Assembly (NCBI RefSeq): GCF_001428255.1
Contig: NZ_LMRW01000008.1
Location: forward strand, 1,118 to 65,117
Length of the DNA stretch: 64,000 nucleotides
From: Agromyces sp. Soil535
GTDB taxonomy: Bacteria > Actinomycetota > Actinomycetes > Actinomycetales > Microbacteriaceae
Reading direction: 5' to 3'
The notes beneath the pieces are model-generated. The model worked only from the letters and a program-made list of their open reading frames with translations, ran no database searches and had not been told where the DNA came from. The position numbers and the translations under genes are program-made. Shown piece after piece: positions 22,888-32,573 of the stretch. How positions within the stretch are numbered: the stretch's first letter is position 1; every line of letters starts with the position of its first letter.

Positions 22888-23729
22888 CCCCATCGGCTCG
22901 CGGCTCGCCCGGTGGCCGGATCGGTGAGTCGGACCTGGCGGTTCACGTCCTTGTAGAGCAGGTAGCGGAACGGCCCGGGCCCACCGGCGTAGCACGCCTG
23001 CGGGCAGAACGCCCGGAGCCACATGAAGTCGCCCGCCTCGACCTCGACCCAGTCGCCGTTGAGGTGGTAGACCGCCTTCCCCTCGAGCACGAACAGCCCG
23101 TGCTCCATCACGTGGGTCTCGGCGAACGGAAGGACGCCGCCGGGCTGGAACGTCACGATGTTCACGTGCATGTCGTGCGCGAGGTCGTCGGGGTCGACGA
23201 AGCGCGTCGTCGCCCAGGCCCCGTTCGAGTCGGGCATCTCCTGTGGCGGGACCGCCTGGTCGCTCGTCACGAACGACGTCGTGGTGCGGCCCTCGAGCGG
23301 CTCGTACGCCTTGCGGATCCAGTGGAGGCTCGTGCGCTCGTCGCCCTCGTTGGCGAGCGACCACGAGGCGCCCGCGGCGAGGTACGCGTACCCGCCCGCT
23401 GCGAGCACGTGCCGCTCGCCCTCGAGCGTCAGGGTGAGCTCGCCCGCCGTGACGAACACGACCCCCTCGACGCCCTCCTCCTGCTCGGGCCGCTCGGCGC
23501 CCCCGCCCGGCCCGATCTCGACGAGGAGCTGGGCGAATGTCGTGGAGAACCCGGCGATCGGCCGCGCGAGGATCCACGAACGGGTGTTCGTGAAGCCGGG
23601 CACGTTGCTCGTCACGATGTCGCGCAGCACGCCCTTCGGGATGACCGTGTACGCCTCGGTCACGATCGCCCGGTCGGTGAGCAGCTCGGTCTGGGGCGGC
23701 AGGCCGCCCTGCGGGGTGTAGTAGCTCAT
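22884..23729 (-). CDS. allE: (S)-ureidoglycine aminohydrolase
   Basis: A 281-residue bicupin (YlbA/AllE). It releases ammonia from (S)-ureidoglycine, the allantoate-hydrolysis product. The N-terminal cupin carries FAQLLVEIGPGGGAERPEQEEG; the C-terminal, metal-binding cupin has PGGVLPFAETHVMEHGLFVLEG with the expected Glu/His ligands, then DWVEVEAGDFMWLRAFCPQ. GGAGG 5 nt before the ATG at 23729. It overlaps allB by 4 nt. Confidence 0.95.
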   Translation of the reverse strand: MSYYTPQGGLPPQTELLTDRAIVTEAYTVIPKGVLRDIVTSNVPGFTNTRSWILARPIAGFSTTFAQLLVEIGPGGGAERPEQEEGVEGVVFVTAGELTLTLEGERHVLAAGGYAYLAAGASWSLANEGDERTSLHWIRKAYEPLEGRTTTSFVTSDQAVPPQEMPDSNGAWATTRFVDPDDLAHDMHVNIVTFQPGGVLPFAETHVMEHGLFVLEGKAVYHLNGDWVEVEAGDFMWLRAFCPQACYAGGPGPFRYLLYKDVNRQVRLTDPATGRAASRWG

Positions 23730-23769
23730 GGGACCTCCTCGTCCGTGCGGCCTGCGCCGCGGCATCCGC

Positions 23770-25032
23770 TCAGCTCGTCGCGCGTCTCGGATGGGCGAGC
23801 GCGACGAGCGTCGGTTCGTCGAGGCCAGTGCCTTCCGCGACCTCGCCGGTGGAGAGCGCCCCGCACCGCACGCCGCGCAGCACGAAGCCCGCGAGTGCGC
23901 GGATCGTCGCCGGCTCGTCGAGCACGGCACCGGGCGTGCGATCGAGCGCGTCGCGGAGCCGGGCGGATGCCTCGGGCCAGCCCTCGCGGTAGAACGCGTA
24001 CGTCGCGATGAAGCGAGTCGGCAGCTGGTGCGCGTGCAGGTCCCAGCCCTGCGGGAAGCCGCGCTCGAGCGAGCGCCGCACGAGCCGGGCGTGCAGCCGC
24101 CACGCCTCGGCCGTGCGTTCGCCGACGGGCAGGAGGTTCGTCGACCCGTCGGACAGGCGGATGCCGGTACCGGCGACCGCGACCTGCATGATCCCCTTCG
24201 CGAGGTCGGCCGCCGGATGCTCCAACGACTGGTACCGGGCGGCGATGCCGATCGCGGCGCTGTAGTCGTAGGTGCCGTAATGGAGACCGCTGATGCGGCC
24301 CGGCGCGGCGAGCGGCAGGCGCGCGACGGGCGCCGTGCCGTCGGCCCCCAGCACGACCTGCGGAGTCTCGACCTGCACCTCGAAGCGGAGCCTCCCGTCG
24401 GTCAGGCCGTGCGCGCGCTCGAGGGCGGCCACGGCATCTGCCATCGCCTCCACCTGGGCGACCGTCGACACCTTCGGCAGCGTGAGCGCGAGCCCGTCGG
24501 GGAGGCCACCATGCTCCATCAGCGTCGTCACGAACAGGTCGAGGGTGCGGATGCCGCGGGCCCGCGTCGCCACCTCGAGGCTCTTGATCCGGATGCCGAT
24601 GAACGGCGGGGCGAACCCCGCGCCCGCCGCGGCGACGACCCGCTTGGCCGCACGCTCCGCATCGGCGTCCTCGACGTCGTCGCCCCGGTCGCCGTAGCCG
24701 TCCTCGAAGTCGATGCGCAGGTCCTCGATCGGCTCGCGTTCGAGCTTGGATCGCACCCCGGGTGCGACGGCCGCCGCGACCTCTTGGTCGAGGCTGACCG
24801 AGACCGCGACCGCCTCGACACCCCCGGCCGCGTCGACGGCGGTGAGCGCCGCGCGCCCCCACACGGTGGGCAGCTCGGGCGTGTACCGGTCGGCGGCCAC
24901 GTAGACGGTGTGCACGGGCTGGCGCGACCCGTCGTCTCCCGGATAGGCCCGCGCGAGCAGCTCGTCGGTCGGCGTGAGACGGGCGTCGATCACGGCGAGG
25001 TCGGCGGCGGTGAGGGCGGTGCGCACGCTCAC
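23770..25032 (-). CDS. DUF6986 aldolase/citrate-lyase-like protein of the purine operon
   Basis: A 420-residue TIM-barrel protein of the phosphoenolpyruvate/pyruvate aldolase (HpcH/CitE-like) superfamily, DUF6986 group. [21 protein letters not shown] resembles the acidic metal/substrate region of CitE-like enzymes. IGIRIKSLE provides the arginine/lysine segment and [12 protein letters not shown] the conserved Glu. GTG at 25032 overlaps the aceB stop by 4 nt; the next GTG at 25026 is less likely. Position between malate synthase and allE implies a role in glyoxylate or ureide conversion, but no reaction is established. Confidence 0.75.
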   Translation of the reverse strand: MSVRTALTAADLAVIDARLTPTDELLARAYPGDDGSRQPVHTVYVAADRYTPELPTVWGRAALTAVDAAGGVEAVAVSVSLDQEVAAAVAPGVRSKLEREPIEDLRIDFEDGYGDRGDDVEDADAERAAKRVVAAAGAGFAPPFIGIRIKSLEVATRARGIRTLDLFVTTLMEHGGLPDGLALTLPKVSTVAQVEAMADAVAALERAHGLTDGRLRFEVQVETPQVVLGADGTAPVARLPLAAPGRISGLHYGTYDYSAAIGIAARYQSLEHPAADLAKGIMQVAVAGTGIRLSDGSTNLLPVGERTAEAWRLHARLVRRSLERGFPQGWDLHAHQLPTRFIATYAFYREGWPEASARLRDALDRTPGAVLDEPATIRALAGFVLRGVRCGALSTGEVAEGTGLDEPTLVALAHPRRATS

Positions 25033-26627
25033 TCCAGCAGTTCGTACGCGGGCAGGGTGAGGAAGTCGACGTACTCGTCGCGCAGGCAGAGGTCTGCGGT
25101 GAGGCGCGCGGCCGGCTCCGTGAACGCGGCGAACCGCACGGGCGGCGTCTCCGAGCGCAGGTGCTCCACCTCCTCGTCGAGCACGGCGCGCACGAGCCCG
25201 GGGGTCATCGTGCGGCCGGTGTCGGCGAGCACCACGCGGTGCTGCAGGTGCTGCCACACCTGGGAGCGGGAGATCTCGGCCGTGGCGGCATCCTCCATGA
25301 GGCTGTGAAGGGCCACCGCGCCGTTGCCCGCGAGCCACGCCGCAAGGTACGCCACGCCGACCGAGAGGTTCGTGCGCAGGCCCGCCTCGGTGACCGCGCC
25401 GCCGGTGGACGCGACGTCGAGGAGCTGCGCGGCGGTCACCTCGACCTCGGGGCGCTGGCGGTCGAGCTGGTTCGGCCGGTCGCCGAGCACTCCGTCGAAC
25501 ACCTCCAGGCAGACCGGCACCAGGTCGGGATGCGCGACCCAGGAGCCGTCGAAGCCGTCGTTCGCCTCCCGGGTCTTGTCGGCGCGCACCTTCTCGAACG
25601 CGACGGCCGTGGCCTCGGGATCTGCGCGGTTCGGCACGAACGCCGCCATGCCGCCCATCGCCATGGCGCCGCGCCGGTGGCAGGTCTTCACGAGCAGGTC
25701 GGTGTAGGCCCGCATGAACGGCGCGGTCATCGACACCGCGGCGCGGTCGGGCACGACGAACTCGGGGCCGGCGTCGCGGAACACCTTGATGATGCTGAAC
25801 AGGTAGTCCCAGCGGCCGGCATTGAGGCCCGCCGCGTGCTCGCGCAGCTCGTACAGGATCTCGTCCATCTCGAAAGCCGCGGGGATGGTCTCGATGAGCA
25901 CGGTCGCCCGTATGGTGCCCCCCGGGATGCCGAGTGCGTCCTGGGCGAAGACGAACACATCGTTCCAGAGGCGCGCCTCGAGGTGGCTCTCGAGCTTCGG
26001 CAGGTAGTAGTACGGGCCGTCGCCGTTGTCGATGAGCTGCTGCGCGGTATGGAAGCAGTGCAGCCCGAAGTCCACGAGCGACCCCGAGGCGCGCTCGCCG
26101 TCGATGAGCACATGCCGTTCGGGCAGGTGCCAGCCTCGCGGGCGGGCGATCACCGTCGGGCGGCGCACGTCGTCGCGGAGCGCATACTCCTTCCCCTCGG
26201 GCGAGGCGAAGGCGAGCGCGCCGCGTGCGGCGTCGCGGAGGTTCAGCACGCCGCCGACGACGTTGGCCCACGTCGGGCTCAGGGCGTCCTCGAAGTCGGC
26301 GAGCCATACGCGTGCTCCGGAGTTCAGCGCGTTGATCGCCATCTTCGGCGGGGAGGCGGGTCCCGTGATCTCGACCCTCCGGTCGGTGAGGGCGTCGGGC
26401 GGCGGGGGCACGCGCCAGTCGGCCGAGCGCACCTCGGCCGTCTCGGGAAGGAAGTCGAGCGGCTCGCCGCGGGCGATCCGCTCACGGCGGTCGTGTCGGG
26501 CGGCGAGCAGCGCTCGACGGCGCGGATCGAAGCGACGATGCAGCTCCTCGACGAAGGCGAGCGCCTCGTCGGTGAGGATCTCCTCGCCGCCCGGAACCTC
26601 GCTGTCACGGGCGATCTCGATGGTCAT
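25029..26627 (-). CDS. aceB: Malate synthase A
   Basis: A 532-residue enzyme condensing glyoxylate with acetyl-CoA to malate. The motif [17 protein letters not shown], the catalytic-arginine segment [55 protein letters not shown] and a late [31 protein letters not shown] identify isoform A. It is first in the leftward operon (GGAAGGGAG upstream of the ATG) and catabolises glyoxylate freed from ureides. It is divergent from xdhA with a 128-bp promoter region. Confidence 0.97.
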   Translation of the reverse strand: MTIEIARDSEVPGGEEILTDEALAFVEELHRRFDPRRRALLAARHDRRERIARGEPLDFLPETAEVRSADWRVPPPPDALTDRRVEITGPASPPKMAINALNSGARVWLADFEDALSPTWANVVGGVLNLRDAARGALAFASPEGKEYALRDDVRRPTVIARPRGWHLPERHVLIDGERASGSLVDFGLHCFHTAQQLIDNGDGPYYYLPKLESHLEARLWNDVFVFAQDALGIPGGTIRATVLIETIPAAFEMDEILYELREHAAGLNAGRWDYLFSIIKVFRDAGPEFVVPDRAAVSMTAPFMRAYTDLLVKTCHRRGAMAMGGMAAFVPNRADPEATAVAFEKVRADKTREANDGFDGSWVAHPDLVPVCLEVFDGVLGDRPNQLDRQRPEVEVTAAQLLDVASTGGAVTEAGLRTNLSVGVAYLAAWLAGNGAVALHSLMEDAATAEISRSQVWQHLQHRVVLADTGRTMTPGLVRAVLDEEVEHLRSETPPVRFAAFTEPAARLTADLCLRDEYVDFLTLPAYELLE

Positions 26628-26755
26628 GCGGCTGCCGCTCCCTTCCGGGGTTGATGCTCCACACGCTCAGCTCATCTTCGCGCAGATGCGATCACGGCGT
26701 AACCGGAAACACGCGGAACGCGGCGGCGTAGACTCCGGAACCAAGGAGTTCGACC
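26628..26755. promoter_or_regulatory. Divergent promoter region of the purine locus
   Basis: A 128-bp gap between aceB (leftward) and xdhA (rightward). On the right side TAGACT (26729-26734) and an AAGGAG ribosome site before the xdhA ATG are visible. No clear inverted-repeat operator was found, and no regulator gene lies beside the locus. Confidence 0.5.
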
Positions 26756-28204
26756 ATGGATCCCATCGGCGTGACGGTCAACGGGGTGACACACCCGTTG
26801 CGGGGCGTTGCTGTGCACACGTCGGCGCTGGACTGGCTGCGCGACCTCGGGCTCACGGGCTGCAAGGAGGGCTGCGCCGAGGGCGAATGCGGCGCCTGCG
26901 CGGTGCTGCTCGCGGCACCTCGCGACGACGGCGGCACCGAGTGGACGACCGTCAACGCGTGCCTCGTGCCGGCCGCCGCGCTCGACGGGCAGGAGGTCGT
27001 GACGGCGGAGGGGCTCGGGTCGCCCGAGCATCCGCACCCGGTGCAGGCCGGGCTCGCCGAGGCGGGCGGCTCGCAGTGCGGCTACTGCACGCCGGGCTTC
27101 GCCTGCAGCATGGCGGGCGAGTTCTACCGCGCCGGGCGGACGGCCGGCGACGAAACGGCCGACGGACACCACGGGCCGAACGGATTCGACCTGCATGCGC
27201 TGAGCGGCAATCTCTGCCGGTGCACCGGGTACCGTCCGATCCGGGATGCCGCGTACGCGCTCGGCGAGCCCGACGCGCACGACCCGTTGGCCGCACGCCG
27301 GGAGCGCCCCGCGCCGGGGCCGGCGGCGACCCGGCTGGGCGACGGCGACGAGCGCTTCGTGCGACCGGCATCGCTCGACGAGGCCCTGACGCTGCTGCGC
27401 GACGAGCCCGAGGCGATGGTGGTCGCCGGCACCACGGACTGGGGCGTCGAGGTGAACCTCCGCGGACGGCGCGCGGCCCTCACCATCGCGATCGAACGGC
27501 TTCCCGAGCTCCGCACGCTCGCCTTCAGCGACGACGCGAGCCTCGAGATCGGCGCGGCGCTCTCGCTCTCCGAGATCGAACGCGGCCTCGACGGCCGCGT
27601 GCCGCTGCTCGCCGAGGTGTTCCCGCAGTTCGCGTCGCCCCTCATCCGCAACCGGGCCACGATCGGCGGCAACCTCGGCACCGCCTCGCCGATCGGCGAC
27701 ACCTCGCCGGCCCTCCTCGCGCTCGAAGCGCGCGTCGTGCTCGTCTCCGCCGACGGCGAGCGGGAGGTCGACCTCGCGGAGTACTTCACCGGCTACCGGC
27801 AGACGCTGCGCCGCGACGACGAGCTCATCCGCGCGGTGCGGATCCCGATGCCGCTCGCCGGGCTCGCCGCCTTCCACAAGATCGCGAAGCGGCGCTTCGA
27901 CGACATCTCCAGCGTCGCCGTGGGCTTCGCGCTCGACCTCGACGACGGGGTCATCGCCTCGGCGCGCATCGGGCTCGGCGGCGTCGCGGCCACCCCCATC
28001 CGCGCCCGCGCCACCGAGGCCGCGCTCATGGGCCGCGAGTGGAACCGCGAGACCGCCCGCGAGGCGGCATCCGTGCTCGGCACAGAGGGCACGCCGATGT
28101 CCGACCACCGGGCGAGCGCGGAGTACCGCGCGCTCATGCTCGGAACGGCCCTCCTGAAGCTCTCTCGTTCGACCCCGTTCACGACGGAAGAGGTGCCGGC
28201 ATGA
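26756..28204 (+). CDS. xdhA: Xanthine dehydrogenase small (FeS/FAD) subunit
   Basis: A 482-residue fused subunit. The N-terminal [2Fe-2S] domains carry cysteines in GCKEGCAEGECGACAVLL and QCGYCTPGF plus GNLCRCTGYRPI. The FAD domain follows (VVAGTTDWGVEVNLR; LIRNRATIGGNLGTASPIGD) and then a CO-dehydrogenase-type flavoprotein C-terminal domain. It passes electrons from the molybdenum subunit to NAD. Its stop overlaps xdhB by 4 nt (ATGA). Confidence 0.96.
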   Translation: MDPIGVTVNGVTHPLRGVAVHTSALDWLRDLGLTGCKEGCAEGECGACAVLLAAPRDDGGTEWTTVNACLVPAAALDGQEVVTAEGLGSPEHPHPVQAGLAEAGGSQCGYCTPGFACSMAGEFYRAGRTAGDETADGHHGPNGFDLHALSGNLCRCTGYRPIRDAAYALGEPDAHDPLAARRERPAPGPAATRLGDGDERFVRPASLDEALTLLRDEPEAMVVAGTTDWGVEVNLRGRRAALTIAIERLPELRTLAFSDDASLEIGAALSLSEIERGLDGRVPLLAEVFPQFASPLIRNRATIGGNLGTASPIGDTSPALLALEARVVLVSADGEREVDLAEYFTGYRQTLRRDDELIRAVRIPMPLAGLAAFHKIAKRRFDDISSVAVGFALDLDDGVIASARIGLGGVAATPIRARATEAALMGREWNRETAREAASVLGTEGTPMSDHRASAEYRALMLGTALLKLSRSTPFTTEEVPA

Positions 28205-30630
28205 GCGAGCTCGCCGCCCGCCCGACCGACCCGGTCGTCGGTCGGCGCACGCCCCACGAGAGCGCCGCGCTGCACGCCACGGGCGCCGCGGTGTACACCG
28301 ACGACCTGGCCGCCCTCACCGCCGGGGTGCTCACGGCGTGGCCCGTGCAGTCCGAGCAGGCGCACGCGCTCGTGACGCTCGACGTGCGGCCCGCCCTCGA
28401 CGTACCCGGTGTCGTGCGCGTGCTCACGGCCGACGACGTGCCCGGCGTCAACGACGCGGGCGTCAAGCACGACGAGCCGCTCTTCCCGAGCGAGGCGATG
28501 TTCCACGGGCATGCGCTCGCGTGGGTGCTCGCCGAGACGGCGGACGCCGCGCGACTCGGCGCGGCCGCGGTGCGGGTGGAATACGAGACGCTTCCGTCGA
28601 TCATCACCGTGCCGGAGGCGATCGAGGCGGGCTCGTTCCAGGGCATCCCCCGCACGATCCGGCGGGGCGACCCCGAGTCCGTCCTGGCCACCGCGCCGCA
28701 CGTCTTCGAGGGCGTCGTCGAGGTCGGCGGGCAGGAGCACTTCTACCTCGAGACGCACGCCTCCCTCGCGCGCATCGACTCCGAGGGCCAGGTGTTCATC
28801 GAGTGCAGCACGCAGCATCCCTCGGAGACGCAGGAGATCGTCGCGCACGTGCTCGGCCTGCCGAACAACCGGGTCACCGTGCAGTGTCTTCGCATGGGCG
28901 GCGGATTCGGCGGAAAGGAGATGCAGCCGCACGGCTTCGCCGCGATCGCCGCACTCGGCGCCATGCTCACCGGCCGAGCGGTGCGGCTGCGGCTGAACCG
29001 CACGCAGGACCTCACGATGACCGGCAAGCGGCATCCGTTCCACATCGTGTGGAAGGCCGGATTCGACGACGACGGGCGCATCCTCGCCCTCGCGACGACG
29101 CTCACCTCCGACGGGGGCTGGAGCCTCGACCTCTCGGAGCCCGTGATGGGCCGGGCGCTCTGCCATGTCGACAACGCGTACTGGATCCCCCACTTCGTGG
29201 CGCAGGGACGCATCGCGAAGACCCACAAGACCTCGCAGACGGCGTTCCGCGGCTTCGGCGGGCCGCAGGGGATGTTCGTCATCGAGAACGTGCTCGGTCT
29301 CGCGGCGCCCGCCCTCGGCATCGACGCCGCGACCCTTCGTGAGCGCAACCTCTACGTGCCCGGCCAGACCACTCCCTACGGCCAGCCCGTGCGCCACGCG
29401 GAACGGCTGCACACCATCTGGAACGAGCTCCGGCACACGAGCGAGTTCGACGCGCGCCGCGCCCGGATCGCCGCGTTCAACGCCGAGCATGACGACGTGA
29501 AACGCGCCCTCGCCATCACGCCCGTGAAATTCGGCATCTCGTTCACCCTCACCGCGTACAACCAGGCCGGCGCGCTCGTGCACGTGTACAAGGACGGCTC
29601 GGTGCTCGTGAACCACGGCGGCACCGAGATGGGCCAGGGGCTGCACACGAAGATGCTGCAGGTCGCGGCGACCGCGCTCGGGGTGCCGCTCGAGGCGGTG
29701 CGGCTCGCCCCGACGCGCACCGACAAGGTGCCGAACACCTCCGCGACGGCGGCCTCCTCGGGGGCCGACCTCAACGGCGGCGCGGTCAAGCACGCGTGCG
29801 AGCAGATCCGCGACCGCATGGCCGCGGTGGCGGGGCGGATGCTCGGCATCGACCAGCGCGACGTGCGGTTCTCCGGCGGGCGGGTCGCCGGCCTCGGGGT
29901 AGTTCCACCGGGCTCCGTCGAAGTGTCCGGATCCTCGTTCACGTTCGCGGAGGTGGCCCAGGCCGCGTACCACCAGCGCGTGCAGCTCTGGGCGGCCGGC
30001 TTCTACCGCACCGAGGGACTGCACTGGGACGCCGAGACGATGCAGGGCGAGCCGTTCAAGTACTTCGCCTACGGCGCGGCGGCGACCGAGGTGGAGGTCG
30101 ACGGGTTCACGGGCGTCTCACGGATGCTGCGGGTCGACATCCTGCACGATGTCGGCGACTCGCTGTCGCCCATCATCGACCTCGGCCAGGTCGAAGGCGC
30201 ATTCGTGCAGGGCGCGGGATGGCTCATGCTCGAGGAGCTGCGCTGGGACACCGGCGACGGGCCCGGCCGGGGCCGGCTGCTCACCCAGTCGGCGAGCACG
30301 TACAAGCTGCCGAGCTTCTCGGAGATGCCCGAGGTGTTCAACGTGCGGCTGCTCGAGCACGCCGCCGAGGACGGTGCGGTGTACGGGTCGAAGGCCGTCG
30401 GCGAGCCGCCGCTCATGCTCGCGTTCAGCGTGCGCGAGGCGATCCGCGAGGCGGTCGCCGCGTTCGGACCCGACGGATGCAGCGTGGACCTCGGCTCTCC
30501 GGCGACCCCCGAGGCGACCTTCCGCGCGATCATGGCCGCCCGTGCGGCCGTCGGGGCCGCCGGCGAGCGCCCGGGCACGGATGCCGCGGCCACCACTGCC
30601 GGACCTCGCCTCGTGCCGTCGGACTCCTGA
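28201..30630 (+). CDS. xdhB: Xanthine dehydrogenase molybdenum-binding subunit
   Basis: An 809-residue catalytic subunit hydroxylating hypoxanthine/xanthine to urate at a molybdopterin cofactor. The molybdopterin motif GGGFGGKE, TAFRGFGGPQGMF, GGTEMGQGLHTK and the catalytic glutamate in KAVGEPPLMLAFSV are present, with QHPSETQEIVAHVLGLP upstream. The start ATG at 28201 is embedded in the xdhA stop. The last ~25 residues are low complexity (ATTAGPRLVPSDS) and include a GGATGCC heptamer. Confidence 0.97.
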   Translation: MSELAARPTDPVVGRRTPHESAALHATGAAVYTDDLAALTAGVLTAWPVQSEQAHALVTLDVRPALDVPGVVRVLTADDVPGVNDAGVKHDEPLFPSEAMFHGHALAWVLAETADAARLGAAAVRVEYETLPSIITVPEAIEAGSFQGIPRTIRRGDPESVLATAPHVFEGVVEVGGQEHFYLETHASLARIDSEGQVFIECSTQHPSETQEIVAHVLGLPNNRVTVQCLRMGGGFGGKEMQPHGFAAIAALGAMLTGRAVRLRLNRTQDLTMTGKRHPFHIVWKAGFDDDGRILALATTLTSDGGWSLDLSEPVMGRALCHVDNAYWIPHFVAQGRIAKTHKTSQTAFRGFGGPQGMFVIENVLGLAAPALGIDAATLRERNLYVPGQTTPYGQPVRHAERLHTIWNELRHTSEFDARRARIAAFNAEHDDVKRALAITPVKFGISFTLTAYNQAGALVHVYKDGSVLVNHGGTEMGQGLHTKMLQVAATALGVPLEAVRLAPTRTDKVPNTSATAASSGADLNGGAVKHACEQIRDRMAAVAGRMLGIDQRDVRFSGGRVAGLGVVPPGSVEVSGSSFTFAEVAQAAYHQRVQLWAAGFYRTEGLHWDAETMQGEPFKYFAYGAAATEVEVDGFTGVSRMLRVDILHDVGDSLSPIIDLGQVEGAFVQGAGWLMLEELRWDTGDGPGRGRLLTQSASTYKLPSFSEMPEVFNVRLLEHAAEDGAVYGSKAVGEPPLMLAFSVREAIREAVAAFGPDGCSVDLGSPATPEATFRAIMAARAAVGAAGERPGTDAAATTAGPRLVPSDS

Positions 30631-30647
30631 GACCCGGAGGCGTGGGC

Positions 30648-31517
30648 GTGGACTGGTTGGAGGCCGTGCAGCGGCTCCGCGCGGCACGGACGCCGGCGGT
30701 GATCGTGACGATGGCGATGGTGCGCGGTCACGCCCCGCGCAACGGCGGCGCGAAGATGGTCGTCTCGCCGGACGCGCTGTTCGGCACCGTCGGCGGCGGC
30801 AACCTTGAGGCGACGGCGATCCACCGGGCTCGCGAGCTGCTCGCCGATGGCATCGCGGAGCCCGAGCTGCTCACGCTGACGCTCAGCGACAAGACCACCA
30901 CTGAGTACGGGGTGCAGTGCTGCGGAGGAGAGGTCACCATGCTGCTGGAACCCGTGCGGGTGGTCCCGTCGGTCGCGATCTTCGGCCTCGGCCACGTCGG
31001 CCTGGAGCTCGCGCGCATCCTGGGCCGGCATCCGATCGAGCTCTGGCTCGTCGACTCCCGGGCCGAGATGCTCGCGCCTGAACGTCTCGGGGTGCCAGGG
31101 TCCTCCGGCGTGCTCGGCGACGCCGAGGCGACCGTGCGGGTGCGCCACCTGCCCGTGCCCGAGGCCGCACTCGCGGAGCTTCCGGAGGGCGCGCACGTGC
31201 TCGTCATGACCCACGACCACGTCGAGGACCTCGCGATCGTCGAGGCCGCGCTGCGCTCCCCCGGCCTCGGCTCGATCGGCCTCATCGGCTCACGCTCGAA
31301 GTGGACGCGATTCCGGAAGCAGTTGCGCGAGGAGGCGGGTTTCGGCGAAGCCGACCTCACACGGGTGTCGACGCCGATCGGCATCGAGGGCATCCGGTCG
31401 AAGGAGCCCGCGGCGATCGCGGTGAGCGTCGCCGCGCGCGTGCTGCAGCTCGTGGAGGAGGCGGCTGCCGTCCAGCCTGCGACGGCGGCGACGGGCTCGG
31501 CATCGGGCTCCGCGTGA
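30648..31517 (+). CDS. xdhC: XdhC molybdenum-cofactor insertion/sulfuration protein
   Basis: A 289-residue XdhC/CoxI-family chaperone that binds molybdopterin and promotes its sulfuration before insertion into xanthine dehydrogenase. N-terminal domain with HAPRNGGAKMVVSPDALFGTVGGGNLE and CCGGEVTMLLEP; C-terminal Rossmann domain with FGLGHVGLELARIL and GLIGSRSKWTRFRKQL. GTG at 30648 is chosen over GTG 30642 because GGAGG (30636-30640) lies 7 nt before it. Last gene of xdhABC. Confidence 0.94.
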   Translation: MDWLEAVQRLRAARTPAVIVTMAMVRGHAPRNGGAKMVVSPDALFGTVGGGNLEATAIHRARELLADGIAEPELLTLTLSDKTTTEYGVQCCGGEVTMLLEPVRVVPSVAIFGLGHVGLELARILGRHPIELWLVDSRAEMLAPERLGVPGSSGVLGDAEATVRVRHLPVPEAALAELPEGAHVLVMTHDHVEDLAIVEAALRSPGLGSIGLIGSRSKWTRFRKQLREEAGFGEADLTRVSTPIGIEGIRSKEPAAIAVSVAARVLQLVEEAAAVQPATAATGSASGSA

Positions 31518-31554
31518 CCTTCAGCCCCCACTCGGTTGCGCTTCGTCGGGCTCC

Positions 31555-32544
31555 TCACCACTCGGCCACGGGCCACCCGTCGCCGTCCCACCGCAACGGG
31601 AGGAGCGCCTGCTGGAACGCGCCACGCAGGTTCGCGTCGTAGTAGTGCAGCGCCATCATCCCGTCGGCGATCGACTGCCCGCCGGGCCCGATGCGCGACC
31701 CCTCGGACTCGAGCAGCACGGTGCCGCCGCCTTCGAGGAGCGGCACGCCGTCGCGGTCCACGAACGGACCGGTCGGAGCATTCGATCGGCCCACGGCGAC
31801 GCGGTAGGTGCTGTCCGTGCCGCGGCAGCACGAGTCGAGCGAGACGAACAGGAACCACTCGCCGTCATGCTCGACGAGGTACGGTGCTTCGATCGCGTTC
31901 GGCGGCACGCCGCGGTCGGCGAGGCGCAGCGGCTCGCCGTCGTCGGCGCGCAGCCCGCTCGGCCAGTCGAGCTCCACCATGCGGATGCCGCTCCAGAACG
32001 AGCCGAACGACATCCAGGGCGTGCCCTCGGCGTCGACGGCCACGCCGGGGTCGATGGCGTTGAAGTCGTCGCCGCTCGAGGACGTCACGACGGGACCGCG
32101 GTCGACCCAGGCGTACTCGGGGTCGTCGGGATCGACCGTCGTGTTCGTCGCCAGGGCGATCACCGACGAGTTCTTCCCGAACGTGGACGCGGAGTAGTAG
32201 AGGTACCAGATGCCGTCGTGCTCGACGAGCTCGGGCGCCCAGAGGTTGTCGACGCCCGGCACCGACTCGCGGAGCCACCCGGGCTTCTCCTGCCACACCT
32301 CGCCGTCGTAGCGCCACGTGACGCCGTCGTCGGATGAGCGCACCTGGATGTTCCCGTCGGCGACCGTGCCGTTGCCGGTGGAGTAGACGTACCATGTGTC
32401 GCCGTCACGGGCGAGCGCCGGGTCGTGGGCGGCGAGGTCGCCCGTCAGCTCGCGCGCGCCGCCGGGCGCGCACGCGGCGAGCAATGCGATGACGGATGCT
32501 GCGGCCAGCACGGAGACCCCGCGTGCGACGCGGCGCGACGGCAT
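31555..32544 (-). CDS. Exported GH43 endo-arabinanase-like lipoprotein
   Basis: A 329-residue five-bladed propeller hydrolase. A lipoprotein signal with lipobox LLAAC (C25) anchors it outside the membrane. GH43 catalytic residues read as D41 (HDPALA), D165 (NAIDPGV) and E219 (IEAPYL), matching endo-alpha-1,5-L-arabinanases. The ATG at 32544 gives a standard signal peptide; an in-frame GTG at 32598 would overlap the GH51 gene. It probably trims arabinan outside the cell for import by the adjacent transporter. Confidence 0.88.
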   Translation of the reverse strand: MPSRRVARGVSVLAAASVIALLAACAPGGARELTGDLAAHDPALARDGDTWYVYSTGNGTVADGNIQVRSSDDGVTWRYDGEVWQEKPGWLRESVPGVDNLWAPELVEHDGIWYLYYSASTFGKNSSVIALATNTTVDPDDPEYAWVDRGPVVTSSSGDDFNAIDPGVAVDAEGTPWMSFGSFWSGIRMVELDWPSGLRADDGEPLRLADRGVPPNAIEAPYLVEHDGEWFLFVSLDSCCRGTDSTYRVAVGRSNAPTGPFVDRDGVPLLEGGGTVLLESEGSRIGPGGQSIADGMMALHYYDANLRGAFQQALLPLRWDGDGWPVAEW

Positions 32545-32573
32545 CGACGACCGCCGCGCCGCGCTGGACCCGG

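Noticed and set aside
26628-26755. Purine riboswitch before the purine operon
   Set aside because: The 128-bp divergent gap shows no conserved purine-aptamer loops or pairing; only promoter-like hexamers and ribosome sites are visible.
26026-30630. A single 1534-codon rightward frame
   Set aside because: Only the 28201-30630 part is the molybdenum subunit. The upstream stretch is an out-of-frame run over aceB (antisense) and xdhA, typical of stop-poor GC-rich DNA.
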